Of a DNA stretch of 64,000 nucleotides, positions 50,061 through 61,398 are shown piece after piece. Under the pieces are notes generated by a model. The model ran no database searches. It worked only from the letters and a program-made list of their open reading frames with translations, and was not told the DNA's origin. Within the stretch, counting starts at the first letter, position 1; the number at the start of each line of letters is the position of its first letter. Origin of the DNA: Clarkia xantiana subsp. parviflora. Its lineage: Eukaryota; Streptophyta; Magnoliopsida; Myrtales; Onagraceae. The position numbers and the translations under genes are program-made. The stretch is from contig JAPTYO010000001.1 of NCBI GenBank assembly GCA_036873135.1, positions 49,215,774 through 49,279,773 of the forward strand. The letters run 5' to 3'.

Positions 50061-50975
50061 TCAGTTATCCTTGGAATGACCTTTTCGATTGCAGAAGTCA
50101 CAACCACGAGCAAAACATCTCTCATATGTGTGTCCCTTTTTATGGCAAAAGGAACACTCAAGGTTGGGGTTGCCCTTTGGCTTATCATTCTTCGAGCCAA
50201 AATTGCCATAACCAGAGTCAACAGACCCAACAATATCAAGTGTGATTCCTCTCTGAATCTCTTCCTGAACCAAGAGGTTGTATGCCTGATTAACTGAGGG
50301 AAGAGGATCCCACAGCAATAGACTACTCCTGACATTGGAGTAGTTATCATTGAGTCCCATCAAGAACTGGAATAGTCTCAGATTATTTTTGTGCTCAATG
50401 TATTTCTGAAAGTCATCACCAGAAATGTGTGGCAGGTCACACACAGAATCGAATTCGGCCCAAAATAGCCTCAGCTTAGTAAAGAAAACAGAGATCGAGT
50501 CAAGATTCTGACGAGTCATAACGATTTCCCTATGTAACTGATAAGTTCTTGACCCATTGGCCTTCATAAATCTCTGCTTAAGGTCTCTCCACGCAGTAAA
50601 GGCATCCTCAGAATACATGATAGAGATGGCTAGGTCATCAGATATGGAGTTCATGATCCAGCCAAACACGACAGCGTTACAACGATCCCACAATTCATGG
50701 AAAACAGGCTCAAAACTATCTCTAACACAGGTGCCAGCAACGAAACCAAATTTGTTCTTCCCGGTCAAGAGAAATCGCATGGCGCGACTCCACTTCGCAT
50801 AGTTCTCTTGACCAGTAAGAATCGTGGAAGTCATTCGAGCAGACGGATTATCATTTGCATGTAGATAAAGAGGATGGAAAGAGTCTACCAGAGACATGAC
50901 TTCACGGTACTCCTTGCTCGAGACATCAACTAATGCCTTTTTCTCAGCAGACATTTCTTCGATCTCGCTTGTCAT
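50058..50975 (-). pseudogene. Copia gag with stop codon at the second zinc knuckle
   Basis: 304 aa from ATG at 50975. The UBN2-type gag core includes NYAKWSRAMRFLLTGKNK and WDRCNAVVFGWIMNSISDDL. It is followed by two CX2CX4HX4C knuckles: CSFCHKKGHTYERC is complete, whereas in CDFCNRKGHSKDN the fourth ligand position is a TGA (50060-50058). The downstream pol is in the same frame, so this single codon separates gag from pol. Confidence 0.93.
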
Positions 50976-51184
50976 ATCAACGATGAGGAATCACGGATTG
51001 GAGAGCCGTGAATCGATTTCGCGATTCTGATAAATTCGCGAAACCGAAGAAGAATGCGAAACGTCACGAACACCTCAGGGCGGATGAATCCGTGGAGAAA
51101 GACACGAATCCGCCCAAAACGTAGCAGCAGGACGCACAAGAACCCTCAAGATCGAAGAAGACGAATAGGAATTTCGTAAAAAAT

Positions 51185-51196
51185 GCTCTGATACCA
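51185..51196 (-). other. Copia primer-binding site
   Basis: TGGTATCAGAGC on the minus strand abuts the 5' LTR end with no spacer and is the usual initiator-Met tRNA site of plant copia elements. Confidence 0.92.
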
Positions 51197-51535
51197 TCTC
51201 AAATTCTCTCTAGTGGTAGAAAACCTAACCCTAATTTTGTGAAACAGACGTCGGGTTCTTCGCACGGAATTCCTTCATTTGGTCCGTGCTCCCCCTTAAA
51301 TACCTAAAACTAAAAATAATTGTCTTTACAACCCTTAAATAAAACCTTAGTCACAAATAGACCCAGGAAAATACTAACGGACCAAGCCCAATACAAACAT
51401 CATAACACCAATGGACTGAGCCCAATACAAACATATTAAACAATCCAAAGACCCAATAAAAGAGAAGGAGATCAGCTTGAAACACTGTTGGGCGGGCTGC
51501 TCATGACCCAAGCCCGGACCACCTCAACTTTAACA
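51197..51535 (-). repeat. Copia 5' LTR
   Basis: 339 bp, nearly identical to 46177-46516. Flanked on the outer side by caaacg, which continues the interrupted LTR A. Confidence 0.93.
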
Positions 51536-52185
51536 CAAACGACGGATAAGAGAGTCTTAAATAATGAAAACAAAAACTCTAACCCCATGAAAATTCCGAA
51601 ATTAACAACTAAATCCAACTAAAATCGAAAATTGCGAAAAAGACCCGAATAAACATAAAAATGCAATTTTAGACCTCTAAACAACGTAATTTGGCCTAAA
51701 ACCATTGAACCTCATAGTTTACTATGAGTCTTGCTCAGATAGCCGTTTATAGTTGAAAACCTATACTCACACGGCAAAATCTGACACTTCAACCACATCA
51801 TTCTCTCCGGGGAAGAGAAGATTCGCCCTCGAATCTTGCACAAGGAAGGCCAGTAATAGGGAAGCAAGAAGAAGAACACATTCAGCCACAACATCATAAA
51901 AAATTTCACGCGGAGCGGTGTTCGAGTGTGGTCTTAATGCGGACATTGGAGTCGATTTGCCTTGTGGCTTGTACCCGAAATCGAAGGTCAAGAGGCCTTC
52001 GAATTTGCTCCTGGCAGTTGGGGAAATGATGAATCCTGGATCACGGAAGGTGGGTGATGGTCGATCATCGATGTGACTTCATCATCGTCAGCGTAGTCAT
52101 CATAAATTGGATTATCAAGCACAGTAGCAGTTCTGGTAAGATCTGATGCTAGCCAATCAAGAAACGACATTGTGCAGGATCTTCG

Positions 52186-52197
52186 GCTCTGATGCCA
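52186..52197 (-). other. Primer-binding site of the TRIM-like element
   Basis: TGGCATCAGAGC on the minus strand, six bases inside LTR B; one base different from the copia site. Confidence 0.8.
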
Positions 52198-52203
52198 ATT
52201 TGA

Positions 52204-52634
52204 TGCAGCGTGATGGGGGATAGGAATAAAAAAGACTCGTTGATTCAAAAGGGAATGCCGAGAATTTGATGGATAGAGGCGCAATAACTCGCTAATTCAG
52301 AAGAATGCCGATGAATTGACGCGGGATTGAGAAAAACTCAGTTTTTTTTCATTAATCAATAAATTGAATACAAACGAAGGATAAGAGAGTCTTAAATAAT
52401 GAAAACAAAAAAACTAACCCTATGAAAATTCCGAAACTAACAACTAAATCCAACTAAAACCGAAAATTGCGAAAAGACCCGAAGAAACATAAAAAAGCAA
52501 TTTTAGACCTCTAAACAACGTAATTTGGCCTAAAACCATCAAACCCCATAATTTACTACGAGTCTTGCTCAGATAGCCGTTTCTAGTTGAAAACCTATAT
52601 TCGCATGGCAAAATCCGACACTTCAACCACATCA
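52204..52634 (-). repeat. TRIM-like element LTR B (intact)
   Basis: 431 bp. Colinear with 46034-46176 plus 51536-51800, and it preserves the uninterrupted copia target (gaatacaaacg at about 52367). It contains about 20 bp more than LTR A near 52305-52330. Confidence 0.88.
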
Positions 52635-53706
52635 ATAGGTGCAAAATTGTATTACTATTCTTATAAAAAGAATATTATTTTGTTTAAAAATAGAGTAAAT
52701 TTTTATTTGTAGGATCAATTAATTATATATATATTAAGAAACTATCCACCTCTATGTGTTGACACATCCTTAAGGGACACAATCATTATGATAGATCATG
52801 TAGATGGCTTGAACTCATTATTATTATAGTACAACTTTTCAAGCATGCTAGTAAATAAATAACTACAACAATAAAAAAAAAAATCTAAGCATAAATTTAT
52901 TTGTGCTTCTATAAGTAAATCAATAAAAATTAATTTACACACATTGCAAAATTATTTAGACGATTAATAAAATAAAAAGTACGCAGTATAACGTTTATCC
53001 CTAGTTTTTTTTTTTTTTTTTTGCCAAGATTGCTAGTTTCTATTCAATAATGGTTTTTATAAATATAGAGAACTTAAGGGAATGGTCCCAATTTGTCAAC
53101 TACTTTACTTTGGTATTACCTAATTCATACATCTATTACTTTTATTTTATTAACAAATAATAAATATATAATAATATATGAAAATGCAACTTTAGAGTCT
53201 AGACTAGAAGTCTAGAAGGCATGACCGGTCAATACACAAGATAGATATTCATCACCCTTACGCACATTAATTAATTAGTAAAGTATTACAGTGTATGAAA
53301 TTATAGAATCCCAACATTCAACATTAAGATGGTTGGTTGAACATAGCTGTCATGGGCTCATGGCTCATCAACTGTAAGATCTACACATATAAATAAAAAA
53401 TATGTAAAATCTTATTAAATTTTGTATATCATTTTGCAACCATTATATATTTCATATATGCTGGAGATTATAATGTTTTTGTATTATTATAAGATATGAT
53501 ATAATAAGAGATTACTACAGATTTGATAATATATGTATATGGTAGACGCTGCCACATGCAATTAATTTTTATGATTAAGTATTTTTTTTCCGTCATGATT
53601 AAGTAATTGAATTCATTTTAAGCGCTACATGTGAATTTAATCCACGTCAATGTTTGAAATAACGAGGCGTCCTAGCTATTTTCGTATTTACATAAACTTG
53701 ATCACA

Positions 53707-53760
<54 letters not shown>

Positions 53761-54187
53761 AGCTTGGTTATGTTACTATTTGTGTCAAAAATTGGATACA
53801 TTCAATTAAAACTACGTTAGTATAATTAATTTACACTCACATGCATTATATTTGAAATACGGAAATATGGATACAATCATACAATATCTTATTTTTGTAT
53901 TATCTCTATTTATGAGAAACAGTTATAATGTAATTACATTGAATGACGAAACTACCAATGTACACTTTTTGTTTTGTATATGAAATTTGCCTTACCTATT
54001 ATCACAATTTATTTTTTATATTGATATTTAAGTAGAGTCCGACGAGATTGTCTAACGAATTAGAGTCCATAAACATAATGTTCCATTTATTAGTAGCAAT
54101 GGTAAAAAAAAAAAAACTTAGTACAAAACCAAGCTAATTAACAAACAGACACCGTTTAAAAACTTGTTAAAAAAATGTCATCTTTTA
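52635..54187. other. AT-rich intergenic DNA with (TA)n tract
   Basis: No gene is supported. A long (TA)n microsatellite occupies about 53711-53757; poly-T at about 53006-53023. Confidence 0.55.
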
Positions 54188-55584
54188 GGAGGCGGTTAGA
54201 TAGACGTAATATAAGATTACTTGAAATGTGATAATACAAATAATGTGAGCTAAGTAATGTAATTTGAGGTTGCAATGTTTGATTGTGTTGTAATATGAAG
54301 TGTAATATTAGATTACAATGTTTAGTTTTCTTTGTAATGTGACTTTATTATTATTATTATATTAAATTATAAGAGGGTATACTATATTTTAATATGATAA
54401 ATTTATTTTGTGAGTAATTATATTGCTTCTTAAAATTTATATTTTGTGTTTAAATAGGTATTGTCTATTAAATAACTATAAAAATAAAATATTAAAACTA
54501 AGTTCGGATAGCTATTAAATTTCTATTAATTGAAACATTTTGTAAGTTGTATAAAATATTTTTTTGTAAAAAAATGCCAGGAAAAATACTTTACTCATTT
54601 CGTACAAAAATATATGCATTTTTTTTTATTATAATAATGATTCATGAAACAGATAAAAACTAAAAAGAAAATAATAATAACAAAATAAACTATAAATCAT
54701 ATATAAATTACTTTATCTATTTAATAAATAATAATAATAATAATAAAATAATAAACACTACATAACGTTGGATATAGTGACTAATCCAAAACTCAGTGGT
54801 TAGTGGGTGCACAAATATTTTTTTATATATGTTTATAGAAATTTGAATCAGTTCAAAGACTATTTCGGATCAGAACGAACAATTTTTTTTTTTCATAATG
54901 AACTTTTTAAAGTAATATTCAATACAAATAGAAAATAAAAACATAGTAAAAAAATAAATTTCCTTGCACGATTTCAAACTTTGAAATCTACCAATAATAT
55001 ATTCACAATAGATTGAGGATTATGAAATAAATAGAAAAACAGTTAAAAACTTTCTTTAATGCTTGGATTTGTGCTATGTGGGAAATGAATCTTATAGTTG
55101 TATGGCTAAATTAGCAAAAAAAAAAAATTTTAAAAAAAAAAATTAAATAAATAATTAAAGCTTACATATGTGACAAATAGGATTAGAACCTTGGATTAGA
55201 GCGTAAAGACATCCACACAATGCCAACAAGTCTAAGGATCATTTTTTTTAGTAATGTCATTTGCTAAATTAATATGGGGTCCCAATAAGTGACTATTTTT
55301 TTCCAATAAATTTCAAATAATTCAGACTTGTCAAGTGGTGTCTCGGGATCCATAACTCGCCACATGGATTTATCCATGTTCATGTTAATGTAATCTCATA
55401 TTACATCCGGTTTTAGATGTACTCTCATATAACATTAAATGAATTTTGGACGTAATCGTATATGATAGTAATTTTACATTACAATGCATATCATATTGCT
55501 TAGTTTGTCAAACGACATAATGTTGATGTAATGTGAGACATAATGTGAGATTACGACGCACTTTACATCGATCCAAACACCCCC
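54188..55584. mobile_element. Candidate Harbinger-like non-autonomous element
   Basis: The right end, inverted, reads GGGGGTGTTTGGATCGATGT and the left reads ggaggcggttagatagacgt, with about two thirds identity, and both sides are bounded by tta (54185-54187, 55585-55587). The subterminal zones share gtaatatgagat/atgtgagattac-type words in inverse orientation. The 1.4-kb interior has no transposase ORF. Confidence 0.5.
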
Positions 55585-58249
55585 TTAATACCTTTAATTT
55601 TTCTGTTAAGTGATAATTCGAGCATTCAACAAGGATTATGAATGCCACATTGATAGCAATGTCATTCTTTGCTTAAATTATAATAATAAATTTATTTAAT
55701 AAATAATAAATAATTTTTTATTAAATTATAAATATAAACTAGAAAATTAAGGAAGTGTACCATTAAATCATATTGAATATTACAAAAAAAATACTATTTT
55801 GTAAACGTGAAACATTTTTTGCCATGTTTTGCTATTTTCATTATAAATTATATGAACATATGTTAATGAGAAATGCAGAACGAAATGATAAAAAATTGAT
55901 TTGTATTATAAATAATATATTTAATAATTCAACTGTTTATTTAAAGTAAATTAAAAAAGTATGCACTTTAAATATATTTAATAACTTAACTATTTGTAAA
56001 TAAATTGAAAAAGTATGCACTTTAGGGGTTTGCTAAAATGATTCATCGTTTATATTTGTCATCAATTTAACAGTTAATTGATTACTAAACATGTGAAGTG
56101 ACGACCACACAGAAAACAGTTCGTGATTATGTAAATATTAAAATATTCAAAGTTACATTAATTTTAAAAACTTGTAATACATATACTATAAGGACTGTAA
56201 ATTACAAATATTGAAAATCTAAGAAAATAAATAAAACTGTTGGAAAAACATTGGTTGAAATAGGGGTAAAACCGTAATTCTGAAATATGTAGGACTAAAG
56301 TCCAATTGATTATTATTCGATAATCAACATACAATTAACAAGTAATTTGTATGTGTATGAAAATAGAAATTGCGATCCGTAGATCGAATGAGAAAGACGA
56401 GTTTTTAACTGAGGCACATGCTGATCACGCTCTCCTTAAGGCAATTTCGCCCCACTTCACCCTCAGGTTATGCAACGAGGTTTATTACAGGGGCGATCAC
56501 CTCCCAGGATACAACAGTGTCGTTGATATGAATTATGCACCCAATTCGTTCAACCGAACCGAACCAATACCTGAACTCAAACAAGAATGTGAGATTCGAA
56601 AAATTAATCGAATATATAAACACGTGAAAAAAAAAATTAGCGTAACCTTGGATGGAATGTATGTTTATTAATGCAGTTAGTTTGATTTATGCTAGAATTT
56701 TAACAACCGTATGAGTACATACTACATCTATATAATTATTTACGCAATTGACTATAATAAGAAAAGTTTTTTTGGCCAAAATAATAAGAAATTAAGAATA
56801 GTTAGATAGATATAAAAAATTATAAGACAGACTGTTGCAAACTACTATATTTATTATGATTATCTTGTTATTAAGACTAACCACGTTTAGCAAGTTGGGA
56901 AACTAGTTGGTATTGATTGATTAAACTAATTTAACTTAAAAAAGCCTTACTTGATCTACAACATAATTTGATCCTTAAATAATAAATATATATAAATCGT
57001 CGTGATATATATAATAATAATAAGACCCGCGCTAATGCTACCTACGTACGTTCATACTCTTTGCTGGTTACCAAATACCAATCAATCTTTCACTTATTTT
57101 ATCCTTCATACATCTGTTTTCGTTGGTTAGCAGGGGAGCAGAAAGGTGTTTAGAGGAGCCGTCCGAGCTGAGTTGTTTCGTAAAATATGGGGCGCTTATC
57201 AATTTTGGTTAGGGGCGGTTGTGTTTGTGTAAGGACTAAATTGTTAAAATTAAAAATTTAGGATATAAAGTGCGGTATTAAATTGAATAAGACTGAAGCT
57301 TAGGTCACATGTGCATTTAATGGTCAAACTTGACGATTGACGAACATATGCATCAAAAATATACAAAATGCAAGCGTAAGACACTAAAATTCTACAAAAA
57401 AAAAAGACACAAAAAACCAACTTTGGTCAAACATATGGTACCAAAAGACCTTTAACTCTTTTACTGATGTTAGTGTTTATATAATTTTAACGTTTTTCTA
57501 AAATCCTATTAGAATGAGTGAAAACTGGATTATCAAGTGCTAAAATTGGACAAAAAGTTTATTCGGTTAAACCCACTAAAGTTACATAATCTAGATTTCA
57601 AGTTAAAGCATGGTTCTTCGAGCACAGTTGGCTTATTCAGCATCGAAACCTAGTTAAAGATCAAACCATATTTCAATATATTTTTTTCACAACTCTCAAA
57701 TTCTATGCATATATGAGGAGAAAGCCTTAGCATCATTATTTATAAATAATGCCACATGATTGTCAATGTCTCATTTCGTGTACTCATGATATTTGTGTCT
57801 TCATCGACATTTTCGTAATGGTTATGCATTTGTATAAATACACTATAGAAGATCATTTTTTGCTAATAAACTGTGTATCCAATCACTCCATACTTCATAA
57901 TTGTCACATCTAAGGTTTGTCGGAATGGAACGGTAGAATCTTCACTAGGCATTGAGTCTAAATTTGACACGTATATAAAATTTATAAAATTATGAGTAAT
58001 GTTCAAGTTTGCAAGTTAAAATATTAGAATGCATGCATTGAATAGCTAGGAAACATATTACGTCATCTAAAGTTTATTTACTGTTATATATCAAAATTGC
58101 CAGTAACGCCCAATGAAATCAAATTTATTGCAATAAACTCCCTAAATTTTCGTATTCAAATTGTCCAAGAGGTCGAGGACCAATCGGGAAACCCGAAGAG
58201 AGTCCCTTGAATCCCGTAGAGGAAATACATGTGTTAAGAAAGAAGAATC
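55585..58249. other. AT-rich intergenic DNA
   Basis: No convincing gene in 2.7 kb. A 106-codon frame at 56351-56671 has ordinary-looking composition (for example HALLKAISPHFTLRLCNEVY) but no family I recognise, no adjoining exons and a lysine-rich tail; I treat it as unproven. Confidence 0.5.
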
Positions 58250-60363
58250 AGTGATATAAATTCCAAAGAGATGCTAAAAATAGCTCGAATACTATATGTA
58301 CCTTGGCTTGCCCCTGCAAGAAAAGACAAGTTACCTCCTCCACCTCACAAGCATCCATCTTGATGTGAAGGCGATCCCTCGGAGGAATATAGGCGTTTAG
58401 CAAATGAAGGGCCACATCGCGATCAATGATGGAATGACCCTCCTCGAGGAGATATCCCCCCAAAGACTCCAAAGGGTTCCAGTCGGTGTCGCCGATAAAA
58501 CTGTCGGGAACCCCCTGAAGCATGTTCCAGCCGAGGACCCTCATACTTCATCCCGGTCCAAACCAGCGACTTTAAGCGTCCAAGTTCTTGCTTCTTCGAC
58601 AAGTAGTCGCCTGAAAATGAACGAAGGCGGATCAACAAAAGAGATCTTCATATAATTCAGAAGATAAGAAGACAAGAAGAGAAATCAATACCATGAGAAG
58701 TAAAAAACGAGTCCAACTCCTCTTGAAGTTGGTCATCATTAGGAATATCGATGGTCGGCTCACTCATGGAAACCTTCCCGGAGGTTGTCTTCTTCTTCAT
58801 CTTTGAATGAGTCTCTACAGACGAGGCGCCACCCTTATTGCGTTTGGCAGGAATCTTCACTCGCCCCTTGGGGTTGGGCGTCTTCTCAGCTGCCACCTCC
58901 TCGACAACAGAAGTCTCCTCAGCACTCGAGGGCACCTCGGTGGATGCCTCAGCAGATTTTTCTCCGCAGGAATCTTGGAGTGAGGCACTCCAGTCGGCGC
59001 CTATCGACAAGCATCAAATAACTTCTTAAAGAGGCCTACAAAAAGAAAAAAAATTAAAAAATTGTAAATAAAGACGAGAAGATTATTACCCAATTGACAG
59101 AAACCTAAGAAGGGCGTCGACGAATCCCGGAACGGATAAGAGTCTGCTCGGTGGTATTAGATACGGAGTGCCATGGCTCGAAGCCCTTGAGAAAGGTGTA
59201 TATTTTCTCCAGCTCATGGAACTCCCAAACTTCTAAGCTCTCTAAGGAAGGAGGGGCGTCGGTACCCCTAGAGGCGACTATAGGCCAGGAGACTCTAGCT
59301 TGGCAGAAATATTTTTCGGTCTTCTAAGATAAAGGACCCTCGTCCTTAGGCCACCATGATTTGAAGGTAAACGTACCAAAGTCGTTGCCTTCCAACTTGT
59401 ATAAGCACCTAAAGATGCTAAGGCTATATCTCCAACTAGGGGTGGCAATTCGTGCTATCGTGCGTGCTATCGTGCGTGTCAATAATCGTGTCGTGCTAAA
59501 CTTACTGAACACGAACACGCACGGTAAGCTTATCGTGCAACGTTTTACAAACACGAACACGGCACGGATATTTTCGTGCGTGTTCGTGTCGTGCTATCGT
59601 GTTGTGTAAGGATATATAGTTGTACATCCCGAAACGAGATCTTTAAGCAAAAAAAACAAAATAATAAACTTTATATATGAAGAAAACTATGATTAGTATG
59701 TCAATATCCATAAGTTAAAATATAGAGTATAAAACACTAAAAATTAAATCACTAACTGAAGTTTTTAAAGGTAATAAATAAGATTTGTTTAAAAAATAAT
59801 TAAGAATTAGTCTTAGTAGCACAACTTTATCGTGCTATCGTGCGTGTCGTGTTATGATACTCAAACACGAACACGACACGGAAGTTATATCGTGTTAATC
59901 GTGTTCGTGCTATCGTGTTATCGTTCTACTATATGCTAGCACGAACACGGTTTTTTCCGTGCGTGTTCGTGTCGTGCTATCGTGTCGTGTCACAAATTGC
60001 CAGCCCTATCTCCAACCTTTGACGTCATAAATGCAGCGAAAACCCACCCAGAAACGAATAGTGTTGATACAGAGATGGAAATGATGGATACCGTAGAACT
60101 CGCAAATTTCTAGGAGGTCGGGGCAGAAAGGAAATCGAATCACTGCCTCAATTTTCTTTGAAAAAAATGTAGACTTCTCATTCCAAAGGGAAGTGCTGTT
60201 GTTTTGTGGCGCTACCATATCGGGGTCTCTCCGCATCCGAAATATTGGCATGAGTCATCGCCTCAAAAGCAGAGGCAGACAGAAGGTTCTGCCTAGGGTT
60301 TGCAGAATGAGAATGAAAGAAAGAAGAAGAAACGTTACATGAAGGAGTTCCATTGGAAGCCAT
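58250..60363 (-). pseudogene. Gypsy-type gag-like (Transposase_28-like) pseudogene
   Basis: Reading the minus strand from the ATG at 60363 (MASNGTPSCNVSS), a segment IRFPFCPDLLEICEFYGIHH...FWVGF at about 60140-60025 resembles the domain named putative gypsy-type transposon (Transposase_28). Frameshifts and stops separate it from PLE upstream and from later pieces: TFTFKSWWPKDEGPL (59340-59380), an acidic/Lys-rich linker with NPKGRVKIPAKRNKGG (58657-59010) and DRDVALHLLNAYIPPRDRL (58300-58440). A hAT-type element interrupts it at 59437-60008. It is likely a host-domesticated-looking but dead retroelement gene fragment. The gene boundaries and some joins are inferred. Confidence 0.5.
59437..60008. 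mobile_element. Non-autonomous hAT-type element inside the gag-like pseudogene
   Basis: 572 bp with ends TAGGGGTGGCAATTCGTG and (inverted) TAGGGCTGGCAATTTGTG, flanked by a perfect 8-bp duplication tctccaac at 59429-59436 and 60009-60016. Both ends carry multiple gtgctatcgtg and cgtgttcgtg words, as expected for subterminal binding repeats of hAT elements. There is no ORF. Confidence 0.95.
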
Positions 60364-61167
60364 TGAAGTCTTACAAAGAGAACGCATAAATGATGCTTCT
60401 TGAGCTGGGTCGTGGGGTCCATAAGAAGCAATTTCAACCAAATTTCTCTTGTCTGGAGAACAAGGTCGTGGTGATTGTGGATTAACGAAAAAGGCGCTGA
60501 ACTTGTTAGCCAGAATGATTCGTGAAAACAAGAAGAGCTTTTGAGAGAAAGAGCAGGAACGATGATTCACGAAAATAACAATAGATTTTGAGAGAAAGAG
60601 CATGAAAGCAGAAGTGAAGTGGTGAAAAGTGAAATCTAGTACTCATACAAGAAGAAGAAGGAGACGAAGCAACTAGTCCTTATTGCTTCATTCCTTTTTA
60701 CTAAGGCAATAAATGAGCTACTTGAATAAATGACTTCCTCGAGAAGATTCTTAAAAAAAAAAAAAAAAACAGCTGTTGTAAACCATTTCCAAGAATAAGA
60801 AATGACTTCTGGTCCCAACGGTCATGAAATGTTAAAAATGGGACGCTCCTTGAGATAGTTTCATAGAAAAAAGAAACACCAAGTTAGATCCCACTAAGGT
60901 CATCAAAGATCAATGTAAATAAACTAAAATGAGTATCTGACTCAGGCTGTTACCTCCAACGATATTTGTGCTATTGCCTCCAACTGCTGACCCGAGACTT
61001 GATGCTGAATCGGGCTGAGATCCCATCTAAAGACATCTGCGACGATAAGGGCAGAAACTAGTTGACAACTAATTGACATGATCTATAATTTTAAGTGATT
61101 TTTTTATAGACAAGATTACTTCCACAATTTCAGGCCGGGAGCGTTAATGTTAAAGCCTTCCATAAAG
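60364..61167. other. Leader side of the gag-like pseudogene and unassigned DNA
   Basis: No gene is supported. It may include LTR-derived sequence of the gypsy-type remnant, but I could not find a matching partner LTR. A run of 18 A lies at about 60752-60769. Confidence 0.4.
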
Positions 61168-61248
61168 AGGCGTCTCCAGCGGGATTCGAACTCGGGTCGC
61201 TCCTGGGAACACAACTCCCTTTACCAGTTGGTCCAACCAACCTTAGGT
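61168..61248 (-). repeat. SINE-like (tRNA-derived) repeat, copy 2
   Basis: On the minus strand: CCTAAGGTTGGTTGGACC, then AACTGGTAAAGG, then GAGTTCGAATCCCGC, which fits a Pol III B box. It is the same family as 12529-12616. Confidence 0.55.
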
Positions 61249-61398
61249 TCATAATGCAATTATTAAGCTATATACGGATGGATCGTAGCAGCCGAACCCA
61301 ATGTTATCAGAATCAGACTGGACCGGCTGTCCGACCGGGTTCGAACCGGAACCGATGTCACCGACAGTCCGGTTCGAGCAAAATATGAGGATGTAAGC

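Larger units (their letters stand above)
46177..51535 (-). mobile_element. Full-length Ty1/copia retrotransposon, mutated
   Basis: It is 5359 bp with 340- and 339-bp LTRs (46177-46516 and 51197-51535) differing at only about four positions, so the insertion is young. Minus orientation: primer site TGGTATCAGAGC at 51196-51185 immediately inside the 5' LTR, and purine tract GAGGGGG at 46523-46517 before the 3' LTR. Domain order gag, protease, integrase, RT, RNase H is that of copia (Pseudoviridae). The reading frame is interrupted by at least four lesions, described in the parts below. It sits inside LTR A of the TRIM-like element. Confidence 0.95.
46034..52634 (-). mobile_element. TRIM-like LTR element (1.24 kb) split by a copia insertion
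   Basis: LTR A is 46034-46176 plus 51536-51800 (408 bp in two pieces), the interior is 51801-52203 (403 bp) and LTR B is 52204-52634 (431 bp). In minus orientation LTRs begin TGATGTGGTTGAAG and end in GCTGCA. The primer site TGGCATCAGAGC follows LTR B after 6 nt, and a purine tract (CCCCGGAGAGAA) precedes LTR A. The interior has only a short frame (MSFLDWLASDLTRT..., about 60 aa), so it is non-autonomous. No target duplication is recognisable at its outer ends. Confidence 0.85.

Noticed and set aside
52635..52640. Target duplication for the TRIM-like element
   Set aside because: Flanks catgt and atagg do not match; left unassigned.
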